A stretch of 8,475 nucleotides of DNA from Clostridiales bacterium (GTDB lineage: Bacteria > Bacillota > Clostridia > Christensenellales > Aristaeellaceae): the NCBI GenBank assembly GCA_012514225.1, contig JAAZAQ010000170.1, forward strand, positions 1 through 8,475. Reading direction: 5' to 3'. The notes under the pieces are model-generated. The model saw only the letters and a list, made by a program, of their open reading frames with translations, did not search any database and was not told the origin of the DNA. Below, in pieces: positions 1 to 8,172 of this stretch; positions within the stretch are counted from its first letter, which is position 1; every line of letters begins with the position of its first letter. The translations under genes and the position numbers were made by a program.

Positions 1-137
1 AGCACCTTGTCGCCCGTCACCATCCCGTGGGTGACGGCGGCCCCCGCGGGCAGCGCGCTCAAGAGCAGTAGCAGCGCGGCCAGCGCGCAGCCCAGGCGGC
101 GAAGCGTCGCCCTGATGGCGGGTCTTTTGATGCGCAT
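1..137 (-). CDS. Exported protein of unknown function, N-terminal fragment
   Basis: This is the first 45 codons of a gene that continues beyond the left edge. The product begins MRIKRPAIRATLRRLG, a basic n-region with six Arg/Lys. A hydrophobic stretch follows (about residues 17-30, rich in Leu/Ala), then a small-residue cleavage region PAGAA (30-34). That is a standard Sec/SPase I signal peptide. The one Cys (17) lies before the hydrophobic core, so it is not a lipobox. The ATG at 137 is supported by GGAGGAG about 6 bases upstream and by a promoter at 196-224. The mature part visible is only VTHGMVTGDKV. It resembles the start of bacterial SH3-like (SH3b) domains, which often open with a V-T-G-D-x-V-N-V-R pattern, but too little is present to assign a domain. 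The gene has its own promoter and is separated from lacI by a terminator, so it is probably an independent unit. Confidence 0.75.
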   Translation of the reverse strand, partial: MRIKRPAIRATLRRLGCALAALLLLLSALPAGAAVTHGMVTGDKV

Positions 138-195
138 GTGGTTCTCCTCCGTACTTCAACACGCCGTGCCGGCGGGTGGCAACTTTCTATTGGGC

Positions 196-224
196 ATTCT
201 ATTACAGAATCATTACAAGGTCAA
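196..224 (-). promoter_or_regulatory. Sigma-70-type promoter for the left-edge exported protein
   Basis: On the minus strand the -35 element TTGACC (224-219) and the -10 element TAGAAT (201-196) are separated by exactly 17 bases. Both are close to consensus. The surrounding DNA (about 181-245) is clearly AT-rich in an otherwise GC-rich window, with A/T runs upstream of the -35 that could act as an UP element. Transcription should start near 189, giving an untranslated leader of about 50 bases before the ATG at 137. A short inverted repeat, ATTCT-N5-AGAAT (196-210), overlaps the -10 and could be a regulator site, but repeats this short are common in AT-rich DNA. Confidence 0.75.
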
Positions 225-304
225 GAAAATGTTTGAAACGGTTTTATCCGCGCCGCCGGAGCCGGATTCGCGCAGGCGCGGCAGCCTCCCCGCGCTCCGG
301 CAGG

Positions 305-335
305 CAAAAAGCACCCGGCGAATGGCGCGCCGGGC
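305..335 (-). terminator. Intrinsic terminator after lacI
   Basis: Read on the minus strand, a perfect 7-bp GC stem CCCGGCG / CGCCGGG (334-328 and 320-314) encloses a 7-base loop. TG, C and a run of five T (310-306) follow. It lies about 50 bases after the lacI stop codon and just before the promoter of the next gene. It therefore marks the end of the transporter-peptidase-regulator operon. Upstream of the left gene's promoter, 8-bp complementary arms at 255-262 and 294-301 could add further structure to this spacer. Confidence 0.8.
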
Positions 336-387
336 GGGTTTGAGGGTTCCCTGGCGGCGGCACCCGTCCTGCGCGGACAGGCTTTAT

Positions 388-1404
388 TTACGGGGCATCC
401 CCGCCCGCGCCGTGGGAGCCGCGGACGACCAGGACGGTGTCCAGCAGGACGGTTTCGTTCTCCTCCGAGCCACCGATTTTCCGAATCAGCATTTCCGCCG
501 CGGCGTAGCCCATCCGGAAGGTCTGCTGCTTGATGGTGGTCAGGGGCGGGCTGACATTCTCCATCCAGTCGAAATCGTCAAACCCGATCAGGCCGACATC
601 CTCGGGAATCCGCAGCCCGTTCGCCCGGATGGCCCGCAGCGCCCCCATCATCATGACGTTGTCCGCCGCGAAAATCGCGTCGGCCTTCGCGTCGATCAGC
701 GCCTGCGCGCAGGTCATCCCGTTCTGAAGCGAGTAATGCCCGCTCAGCAGGACCATCCCGGCGTCGACGGCGAACCCGAGGCGGCGCATCCCTTCCAGGT
801 ATCCGGCGTGGCGCTGGCGGCCGGTCGCCGTCCCGGAGCCCCCGATGAAGCCGATTCTCCGTTTCCCGCACCGCGCGAAGAGGCCGAGCGCCTCGACGAC
901 CCCGGTCAGGTTGTCGCTGGCGACGCAGGGGAAGTGTACGTCCGACCTTCGGTCCAGCAACACGAAGGGAAGCTCCAGCTCCCGGATGGTCCCCAGCTGC
1001 GCCTCGTTGAGCGACGTGGGCACGATGATGACCCCGTCAATCCACCGCTGCCGCAGCACCTGGGCCGAGCGGAGGCTGGCCTCCTGGTCGCTGTGGGGGT
1101 CGTAGGTGGAGACCACGACCTCGTACCTGGTTTCCAGCGCCTTTTTCCGGACGCCCATGATGACGTCCATGTAGAAATAGTTGGCGTTCGTGTTGCTCTC
1201 GTCGCTGGGGATGATGAGGGCGATCGTCCTGGACTTCTTCGTCCGAAGCATCCGCGCGGCGATGTTGGGCCGGTACCCGATCGAATCGGCGGCCGAGAAG
1301 ACCTTGTCGCGGCTGGCCTTGGACACCTTGCGCGTGCCGTTGAGCACATGGGATACGGTCGCGGTGGACAGCCCGGTCATTTCGGCGATTTTTCGGATGC
1401 CCAT
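388..1404 (-). CDS. LacI/PurR-family transcriptional regulator
   Basis: This 338-residue protein has the full length and layout of LacI/GalR-family repressors. The helix-turn-helix is at residues 3-22 (IRKIAEMTGLSTATVSHVLN). The family's Y-R-P-N and hinge helix follow (about 44-58, with AARML). From about residue 60 (TIALIIP) comes the periplasmic-binding-like ligand domain, with typical segments DGVIIVPT (123-130), KRRIGFIGG (181-189) and GLIGFDDF (271-278), the last matching the family's I-G-F-D-D motif. The ATG at 1404 has GTGAGG about 6 bases upstream. It lies 3 bases after the stop of the M24 peptidase gene, so the two are probably translationally coupled and the regulator is co-transcribed with the transporter genes. 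It probably acts as a cytoplasmic dimer repressing this operon, with the imported compound or a product as effector. That role is inferred from position, and the effector is unknown. Most family members sense sugars or nucleosides, which makes a peptide-transport operon an unusual partner. Confidence 0.93.
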   Translation of the reverse strand: MGIRKIAEMTGLSTATVSHVLNGTRKVSKASRDKVFSAADSIGYRPNIAARMLRTKKSRTIALIIPSDESNTNANYFYMDVIMGVRKKALETRYEVVVSTYDPHSDQEASLRSAQVLRQRWIDGVIIVPTSLNEAQLGTIRELELPFVLLDRRSDVHFPCVASDNLTGVVEALGLFARCGKRRIGFIGGSGTATGRQRHAGYLEGMRRLGFAVDAGMVLLSGHYSLQNGMTCAQALIDAKADAIFAADNVMMMGALRAIRANGLRIPEDVGLIGFDDFDWMENVSPPLTTIKQQTFRMGYAAAEMLIRKIGGSEENETVLLDTVLVVRGSHGAGGDAP

Positions 1405-1407
1405 CCC

Positions 1408-2592
1408 TCACCTCACAAGCCAGACGTCCTCTTGGGGGGTGCTGAGCATCCTGCAGCCGTCCTTCGTGATGACGACGACCTCCTCCTGGCACAGGCGCCC
1501 GTGCGAGGTGATGATGGCGGGCTCCATGGTGAACGTCATTCCCTCCTCAAGCCGCATGTCCAGCTCCGTTCCCTCGAACGCGCTGCCCATGCGCATGCCG
1601 CCCTCGTGCGCGAAGGTGCCCAGCTCGTGGCCCAGCCCGCGCACATTCGGGAAGCCCAGGCGCTCGAACACGGCGTTCGCCGCGTCCAGGGGAACCGTCG
1701 TGTGCACCCCCGGCCCCGCCGCGACGACCGCCTTGCGGATGGCCTCCTGCACCGCGAAAAAGGCGTCCCGCACCTCCTGGGGCGGCGCGGTTTCCCCGTC
1801 ACCCAGCACGTAGTAGGAGCGCTGGTTGTCCGACGCAAAACCGTCGAGCCGCAGGCCGAAGTCCACGTTGACCAGGTCCCCCGGTTGCAGGAAAACGTCC
1901 GCGGGCGGCCGCTTGCACAGGTAGCTGGACCGGGTGCCGACGGAGACGAAAGGGTTGCCCAGCTGCGGCCAGGAGTACCCCGCGCCGAGCAAATGGACCT
2001 GCTCCTGGAAATATTGCTGGATGTCATACCCGGACATGCCGCTGCGGATGGCGCCGCGGGATTTCTCGTAGACACCCATGGCCATCTGCACGGCGCGGCG
2101 GATGCCCTCAACCTCCCTGGGGCCCTTCTGCCCGCGCACGCGCTTCATGATGCCGGCCGAGGATACGGTTTCCCCCTTGAACCCCGCGGCCTCCAGGCAC
2201 CTGGTCAGCCGACGGTACTGCGTCAGGGACAGACCGTCCGCGGAGGGGTCCACCTGCGAAAAGTTCAGCGCGACCTTGTGAAGCGGGCCGAAACCACGGA
2301 TGGCTTCCACCAGCTTCTCGTCGAAATCGGCCGCGGCGGTGATGGTTTCGCTGTGCGCCCCGTAGGCCTCCGCCTCCTCCGCGTCCAGCGGCCCGACCAC
2401 GCACACGCTTTTCCGCCTGCCAACCAGCAGGGCGACCAGCGAAAGCCCCTCCGCGGGCAGGAGGAACATCAGGGCGGGCTCCGTCGTGAAATGCGTTTCC
2501 CGGCTGATGCTGATCCACAAATCCACGCCGAACTCGTTCAATGCGCCATAGGCGCGGTCCATCCGTTCCCGAATCAGCCCTGTTTCGAACAT
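1408..2592 (-). CDS. M24-family metallopeptidase (Xaa-Pro aminopeptidase/creatinase fold)
   Basis: This is a 394-residue protein with an N-terminal creatinase-type domain (about 1-150) and a C-terminal pita-bread M24 domain (about 160-394). All five metal ligands of the family are recognisable: D244 (NVDFG), D255 (ASDNQRS), H322 (GLGHELG), E357 (FTMEP) and E370 (LCQEEVVVIT). H329, the second active-site His after the H-E-L-G block, is also present. The position that usually carries the conserved His before the first Asp ligand is Cys226 (SSYLCKRPP). The His four residues before H322 in aminopeptidase P is Arg318. No signal peptide is seen, so the enzyme is cytoplasmic. The ATG at 2592 is preferred over upstream frame starts because AAAGGA lies 8 bases before it and the start overlaps the oppF-like gene by 19 bases. 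Its probable role is to hydrolyse the imported peptide or amide, such as Xaa-Pro bonds. Non-peptide hydrolysis is possible, since the fold also includes creatinase and ectoine hydrolase. Confidence 0.9.
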   Translation of the reverse strand: MFETGLIRERMDRAYGALNEFGVDLWISISRETHFTTEPALMFLLPAEGLSLVALLVGRRKSVCVVGPLDAEEAEAYGAHSETITAAADFDEKLVEAIRGFGPLHKVALNFSQVDPSADGLSLTQYRRLTRCLEAAGFKGETVSSAGIMKRVRGQKGPREVEGIRRAVQMAMGVYEKSRGAIRSGMSGYDIQQYFQEQVHLLGAGYSWPQLGNPFVSVGTRSSYLCKRPPADVFLQPGDLVNVDFGLRLDGFASDNQRSYYVLGDGETAPPQEVRDAFFAVQEAIRKAVVAAGPGVHTTVPLDAANAVFERLGFPNVRGLGHELGTFAHEGGMRMGSAFEGTELDMRLEEGMTFTMEPAIITSHGRLCQEEVVVITKDGCRMLSTPQEDVWLVR

Positions 2593-3559
2593 AGTCTCAT
2601 TCCTTTCTGTACGCGCGTGCAGGCGGTGAAATGCCCCGACTCCACCTCGACGAGTGCCATGTCGCTTTCCAGGCACTCGTCCGCCCGGTAGCCGCACCTG
2701 GAGTAAAACGTGCATCCCCTTGGCAGGTGAATCGGGTCGGGCATGTCGTTTCCGGGCTGGATGTGCGGCCGCCCGGCTTCCACCCGCGGGTCGGGGATGG
2801 GAATCGCCGAGAGGAGGAACTCCGTGTAGGGATGGAGCGGCTTTCTGTACAATCTGGCCGACTCGGTGACCTCGACCAGCCTCCCTAGGTACATCACGGC
2901 CACCCGGTCGGACATGTACTTGACCACCGAGAGGTCGTGTGCGATGAACAGGTAGGTCAATTGCAGCGAGTCCCTCAGCTCCTTGAACAGGTTGATGATC
3001 TGCGCCTGGATGGACACGTCGAGCGCGGAAATCGGCTCGTCACAGACCAGGAAGACCGGGTCGAGCGCCAGCGCCCTGGCGATTCCGATGCGCTGCCTCT
3101 GGCCGCCGGAGAATTCGTGCGGGAAACGGTTCATGTGCTCCTTGTTCAGGCCCACCATCTCCAGCAGCTCGACGACCCGGTTCGTCCGGAGCTCCGGCGT
3201 CAGCATCCCGTGGATGACCATTCCCTCCGCGATGATTTCCTTGATGGTCATCCGCGGGTTGAGCGAAGAGTAGGGGTCCTGAAAGACCATTTGCGCTTTT
3301 CTGGCGTACGCCTTCTTTTCTTCGCGGCTGTCGCCCAGCAGGGGCCTGCCCTCGAAGAAAATCTCCCCTGCGGTTGCCGGATACAGCAGCTTGACCACCC
3401 GCCCCAGCGTGGTCTTGCCGCAGCCGGACTCCCCCACCAGTCCCAGGATTTCCCCGCGCCGAATTGAAAAGCTGACCCTGTCGACCGCCTTGACCGTCAG
3501 GCCAGCCCCGACGTCGAAGTACTTGCACAGGCCGCGCACTTCCAGCAATGTTTCGCCCG

Positions 3560-3563
<4 letters not shown>
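2574..3563 (-). CDS. oppF: Oligopeptide/dipeptide ABC transporter ATPase, OppF/DppF type
   Basis: This 329-residue ATP-binding subunit carries all ABC motifs: Walker A GESGCGKT (44-51), Q-loop Gln95 in FQDPYSSLNP, signature FSGGQ (151-155), Walker B FLVCDE ending at catalytic Glu176, and the H-loop His209 (IAHD). The C-terminal tail beyond about residue 230 is the oligopeptide/dipeptide-transporter extension. It has four cysteines (284, 290, 297, 315) that in characterised relatives such as DppD hold a [4Fe-4S] cluster. The start is GTG at 3563. It overlaps the stop of the preceding ATPase gene (GTGA) and is served by a strong GGGGGAGGAGG run 5 bases upstream. The final codons overlap the M24 peptidase start. 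The protein should pair with the OppD-like ATPase on the cytoplasmic face of the OppB/OppC channel. The family assignment is firm. OppF versus DppF naming is by order and similarity only. Confidence 0.93.
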
Positions 3564-4573
<1,010 letters not shown>

Positions 4574-4586
4574 GCTTTCAACCTGC

Positions 4587-5516
4587 TCAATGGCGTAGTT
4601 TGGGATCCAGCGCGTCCCTCAGGCCGTCCCCGATCAGCTGGAGGGACAGCATCGTCAGGCTGATGCAGATGCAAGGAATCAGCAGCCGCATCGGGTAGGT
4701 GTACACGCTCTTGGTGCCCATGCTGACCAGCAGGCCCCAGGAGGTCTGGGGCGACTTGATGCCGATGCCGATGAAGCTCAGGAAGGCCTCCGAGAAGATG
4801 GCGCCCGGAATCGCGAAGGTCATGTTGATGATGATGACGCCCATCATGTTGGGAATCATGTGCTTGGTGATGACCCGCCTGCGGTCCGCGCCCAGGGAAT
4901 CCGCTGCCAGGACATAGTCCTCGTTCTTCAAGGAGAGAATCTGCCCCCTGACCAGCCGCGCCATGGACAGCCAGCCGGTCAGTGTCAGCGCCAGCACCAT
5001 CGGCAGAATGCCGGAGCCGGTCACCATCATCAGCAGCGTCACCCAGACCAGGTAGGGGAAGGCCATCAGGAACTCCACCACCCGCATGATGAGCGCGTCG
5101 ACCCTGCCGCCGACAAGCCCGGCAATGCTGCCGACCAGGATGCCGATGGAGGCCTGCAGCACGGCCGCGAGAATCCCGATGAGGATGGATACCCTGCCCC
5201 CAATCCAGACCCGCGCCCACAGGTCCCGTCCCAATTCGTCGGTCCCGAACCAGTGTTGCCAGGACATCCCCTGGTTGGACTGGCCCAAATCCGTCGCGTC
5301 GTAGTCGGACGGCGCGAGCAGCGGGCCCAAAAAGGCCAGCAGGACAAACAGCAGCAGGATGACCACGCCGGCGACCGCGGCCTTGCTTTGGCGGAACCGC
5401 CTCCAGGAATCCTGGAGGTAGGTCAGGCTGGGGCGTCGGATTTCCTCCGCCGCCTCCCGCACCACGCCGACGTGCTCGAAGCGCCTGTCCTGCTTGCCCG
5501 CGATTTCAGGCTGCAT
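4587..5516 (-). CDS. oppC: Peptide ABC transporter permease, OppC/DppC type
   Basis: This 309-residue inner-membrane subunit has the usual OppC layout. A cytoplasmic N-terminus is followed by a first membrane helix (about 47-68). An external loop holds the family motif FGTDELGRDLW (90-100). The binding-protein-dependent permease domain (about 105-300) has several more helices. The cytoplasmic EAA loop that docks on the ATPases is at about 205-223 (ADSLGADRRR...IPN). The motif EAFLSFIGIG (243-252) is also diagnostic. I place the start at ATG 5516, since GGAGGG lies 5 bases upstream and the oppB stop ends 1 base before it. The longer open frame, starting 17 codons earlier within oppB, has no such support. 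The protein forms the translocation channel together with OppB. Confidence 0.93.
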   Translation of the reverse strand: MQPEIAGKQDRRFEHVGVVREAAEEIRRPSLTYLQDSWRRFRQSKAAVAGVVILLLFVLLAFLGPLLAPSDYDATDLGQSNQGMSWQHWFGTDELGRDLWARVWIGGRVSILIGILAAVLQASIGILVGSIAGLVGGRVDALIMRVVEFLMAFPYLVWVTLLMMVTGSGILPMVLALTLTGWLSMARLVRGQILSLKNEDYVLAADSLGADRRRVITKHMIPNMMGVIIINMTFAIPGAIFSEAFLSFIGIGIKSPQTSWGLLVSMGTKSVYTYPMRLLIPCICISLTMLSLQLIGDGLRDALDPKLRH

Positions 5517-5517
5517 C

Positions 5518-6441
5518 TCAACCCTCCAGTTTGATGCGCGGGTCGATGAGAAGGTAAACAAAATCAACCAACAGGTTCATGACGACCAGGAAGGCCGCGA
5601 AGAAAATCGTCAAGCCGACGATCAGCGTGTAGTCGAGGTTCTGCACCGAGGTGACGTAATGCCGGCCCAGGCCGGGAATCGCGAACACGTTTTCCACGAC
5701 GAAAGTGCCGGTGATGACGCTGGCCACCATCGGCCCCAGCAAGGTCACGATCGGCATCAGCGCGTTCCTAAGTTGGTGCACGAAGACGATGCGCCGCTTG
5801 GACAGGCCCTTAGCGTTGGCGGTCTTCACGTAATCGGCGGAGATGACCTCCAACATGCTGGTGCGCGTGTACTTCGCGATGGTCGCCAGCATCCCCAGGC
5901 CCAGCGAGAACGTCGGGAGGACGGTGTAGGCGAAGCCCCTGTACTGGGCGACCGGGAACCACTTCAGCCGGACGGCGAACAGGTACTGGATGAGGAAGCC
6001 GACGATGAAGGAGGGGATGGAGGTGCCGATGATGGCGATGACCATCGTCAGGGTGTCCATCGCCTTCCCCCTGCGGTAGGCCGCGACAATCCCCAGCAGC
6101 AGCCCGAAGGTCAGCGCGAAGCCGATGGCCCGCAGGCCCAGGTCCAGGGAATAGGGAAAGGCGTCGGCGATGATCTGGTTGACCGATACGGCGCGGATTT
6201 TGTAGGAGATGCCCAGGTCGCCCCTGAGCAGGTTGCCCAGGTAGGTGAAATATTGCTCGTACACGGGCCGGTCGAGCCCGTAGTACGCGTAAATCGCCTC
6301 CTTGTTCCCCGCCTGCATCTTCTCGCTGGTAAACGGGCTGCCCGGAATCAGCTTCACCAGGAAAAAGGAAGCCGTGACCAGCAGAAAGACCATCAGCAGG
6401 GCCATCAGGACGCGCCTGACCGCATATTTCAACAGCTTCAT
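5518..6441 (-). CDS. oppB: Peptide ABC transporter permease, OppB/DppB type
   Basis: This is a 307-residue permease of normal family length. The first membrane helix is at about 9-30 (RRVLMALLMVFLLVTASFF). It leads into the family's A-S-F-F-L-V-K-L-I-P-G-S-P segment (24-36). The external region includes GLDRPVYEQYFTYLGN (55-70) and LLRGDLGISY (71-80). The transport domain (about 95-300) contains the EAA loop at about 204-230 (DYVKTANAKGLSKRR onward) and the motif FVVENVFAIPGLGR (247-260), typical of the OppB subgroup. The ATG at 6441 has only a weak purine stretch (GGGTGAAG) upstream. Translation may therefore be lower than for the binding protein, in line with the hairpin in the spacer before it. 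The gene is followed after one base by oppC. It is one half of the membrane channel. Confidence 0.94.
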   Translation of the reverse strand: MKLLKYAVRRVLMALLMVFLLVTASFFLVKLIPGSPFTSEKMQAGNKEAIYAYYGLDRPVYEQYFTYLGNLLRGDLGISYKIRAVSVNQIIADAFPYSLDLGLRAIGFALTFGLLLGIVAAYRRGKAMDTLTMVIAIIGTSIPSFIVGFLIQYLFAVRLKWFPVAQYRGFAYTVLPTFSLGLGMLATIAKYTRTSMLEVISADYVKTANAKGLSKRRIVFVHQLRNALMPIVTLLGPMVASVITGTFVVENVFAIPGLGRHYVTSVQNLDYTLIVGLTIFFAAFLVVMNLLVDFVYLLIDPRIKLEG

Positions 6442-6481
6442 TCTTCACCCGCCCGAGCGTCCGGGACCTGACGGAAGGGAT

Positions 6482-6512
6482 GCGGGGGCGCCCGCAGGCC
6501 GGGCGCCCCCGC
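6482..6512 (-). other. Perfect 13-bp stem-loop between oppA and oppB
   Basis: The arms GCGGGGGCGCCCG and CGGGCGCCCCCGC are exactly complementary over 13 bases and flank a 5-base loop (6495-6499). The structure begins 6 bases after the binding-protein stop codon in the 77-base spacer. On the minus strand it is followed by GCATCCCTTCCG with no T-run, so it is a poor intrinsic terminator. In many binding-protein transporter operons such a hairpin protects the upstream mRNA from 3' exonucleases or causes partial termination, giving more binding protein than permease. That function is inferred here. Confidence 0.85.
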
Positions 6513-6518
6513 TGCGCG

Positions 6519-8144
6519 TTACTTGGTGACTTTCGCGTACCTGAAGTCGAACCGGGCGCCGAACGTGTTCACGTAGAGGTCTTCAACCTGCGGGCTGATG
6601 ACGTAGGCCCCGCGGCTGACGTACAGGGGGATGATGGGCGCGCGCGTCAGCAGGATTTCCTCGGCCTTGACGAACATCTCGTTGCGCTTGGCGAAATCCT
6701 GCTCCTTGTTGGCGTCGAGCATGAGCTGGTTGTATTCCTCGTCCACCCAGCCTGTCTTGTTCCAGCCGCCGTTGCTGTTCCACATGTCCAGGTAGGTGAA
6801 GGGGTCGTCGTAGTCGGGGCCCCAGCCGGTCCGGACGATGTCGTAGGGCTGGTTGTAGAGGTTCTCCCAGTACTGGGTGAACTCCAGCTGCCGGACGCTG
6901 ACCTTGACCCCCAGCGTCTGCGACCAGATGTTCTGGAAGTACTCCGCCAGCGTGCGCTGCAGGTCGCCGGCGGTCGTGAAGAAGTCGAAAACGGGCAGGT
7001 CCTCGGCGGACGCGTAGCCCAGCTCCTGCATCGCCTTGGCCAGGTACTCCTTGGCGGCCTCGGGGTCGGCCTTGACCTTGTGGTACTTGTCGGTCACGTC
7101 GTGGCTGTCTCCCCACTTCCCGCCCAGCTCGTCGGAAATCACGGGGTTGATGACCCCGGTGAAGGGGGCGTTCTGCGGATACATCGCCTTGACCAGCCCC
7201 TCGCGGTCGATGGAGGAGGACAGCGCCATGATGAAGTTCCGGTTGGACGTGAACTTCGCGGTTTCCTCACTGGTCCCCTTGTGGCTCAGGGCGATGAACT
7301 GCACGCCGCCCGCGTTGTAGTGCGAGAAGCCCGGGGTTCCCTCGTAGGAGGGCATCATGTCCGGGGAGGGGATGTCCATCCACAGCAGGTCCCCGTTGTC
7401 GAACATGTTCTTCATGGTGTTGGGGTCGGTAATCGTGATGATTTCAACCGTGTCGAAGGTGATGGAGTTCGCGTCCCAGTAGTCCGCGTTTTTCACGAAG
7501 ACCATCTTGTCGTTGTGCGCCCACTCCTGCATCAGGTAGGGCCCGTTGCTCGCGAAGGTGCCCGCGTCATTGCCGTACGCGTTGCCGTGCTGCTCGACCA
7601 GGTCCATGCGGATGGGATACATGGGGCTGGACGTGAAGAGGGTGACCATGAAGGGAAAGGGCGAGCTGAGCGTCACTTCCAGGGTCTTGTCATCGACGAC
7701 CTTCACGCCCAGCTCCGACACGTCCATCTCGCCCTTGTTGATGGCTTCCGCGTTCTTGATGGGGAAAATCAGGTAGGCCAGGTCCATTGCGTCCTTGCGC
7801 GTAAGCATCCGGGCCCAGGTGTCGGAGAAATCCTTCGCGGTGACGGGGACGCCGTCGGACCATTTCGCGTCCCTAAGGTGGAAGGTGTACGTCAGGCCGT
7901 CCGCCGAAACCTCGTAGCTCTCCGCCATCCCGGGCTCGATTTTCCCGTTCTTGGCGTTCAGCAGGCCTTCGAAAGCAAGAAGCAGAGCGGTCGAAGTGTT
8001 GGAATCGTTGCCGATGTGCGGGTCCATGGAAATGGGCTCCGAACCGAGGCCGACCCGGATGGAACTGCCTTCCTCCGCCAGGGAAACGGACAGCAGGCCC
8101 GCCAGCAGCACCGTCACAATCAGCATGGACAGCAGCTTTTTCAT
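6519..8144 (-). CDS. oppA: Peptide ABC transporter substrate-binding protein, OppA/SBP_bac_5 type
   Basis: This is a 541-residue extracytoplasmic binding protein. The signal peptide is MKKLLSMLIVTVLLAG..., with probable SPase I cleavage after SLA (residue 23) before Glu-Glu. There is no lipobox Cys. The mature part has the solute-binding family 5 pattern: G-S-E-P-I-S-M-D-P (34-42), ESYEVSADGLTYTFHLRDAK (75-94) with W-S-D-G-V-P-V-T-A-K-D-F after it, the NGPY segment (200-203), YDIVRTGWGPDYDDPFTYLD (434-453), and a C-terminal S-R-G-A-Y-V-I-S-P-Q-V stretch (510-520). These match oligopeptide- more than nickel- or sugar-type members, but ligand cannot be read from sequence. The ATG at 8144 is chosen because AAGGAGG lies 4 bases upstream and it opens the signal peptide. 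In-frame starts further up (for example ATG 8207) would bury the signal behind a charged tail. It is the first gene of the transporter set and delivers ligand to OppB/C. Confidence 0.95.
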   Translation of the reverse strand: MKKLLSMLIVTVLLAGLLSVSLAEEGSSIRVGLGSEPISMDPHIGNDSNTSTALLLAFEGLLNAKNGKIEPGMAESYEVSADGLTYTFHLRDAKWSDGVPVTAKDFSDTWARMLTRKDAMDLAYLIFPIKNAEAINKGEMDVSELGVKVVDDKTLEVTLSSPFPFMVTLFTSSPMYPIRMDLVEQHGNAYGNDAGTFASNGPYLMQEWAHNDKMVFVKNADYWDANSITFDTVEIITITDPNTMKNMFDNGDLLWMDIPSPDMMPSYEGTPGFSHYNAGGVQFIALSHKGTSEETAKFTSNRNFIMALSSSIDREGLVKAMYPQNAPFTGVINPVISDELGGKWGDSHDVTDKYHKVKADPEAAKEYLAKAMQELGYASAEDLPVFDFFTTAGDLQRTLAEYFQNIWSQTLGVKVSVRQLEFTQYWENLYNQPYDIVRTGWGPDYDDPFTYLDMWNSNGGWNKTGWVDEEYNQLMLDANKEQDFAKRNEMFVKAEEILLTRAPIIPLYVSRGAYVISPQVEDLYVNTFGARFDFRYAKVTK

Positions 8145-8148
8145 TTTT

Positions 8149-8155
8149 CCTCCTT
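8149..8155 (-). promoter_or_regulatory. Shine-Dalgarno site of oppA
   Basis: The sequence AAGGAGG lies on the minus strand, separated from the ATG at 8144 by AAAA. It is the site that decides the oppA start. A second identical AAGGAGG is found at 8223-8229, ahead of the possible leader ORF. Confidence 0.85.
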
Positions 8156-8172
8156 CTTCTTTACCTTGTGGT

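Noticed and set aside
7..2691. 894-codon open frame on the plus strand
   Set aside because: It runs antisense to the LacI regulator and M24 peptidase, which have complete family motifs. Its composition (Arg, Pro, Gly, His, Asp rich, no domain pattern) is typical of an antisense frame in GC-rich DNA, and no SD precedes it.
2593..2715. Upstream 41-codon extension of the M24 peptidase
   Set aside because: It lies wholly inside the oppF-like gene in another frame, with no SD. The ATG at 2592 has AAAGGA at good spacing and starts where the creatinase domain begins.
5494..6471. 325-codon plus-strand open frame opposite oppB
   Set aside because: It is rich in Asp, Gln, His and Arg with no motif. 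The opposite strand encodes a membrane permease with the expected EAA loop.
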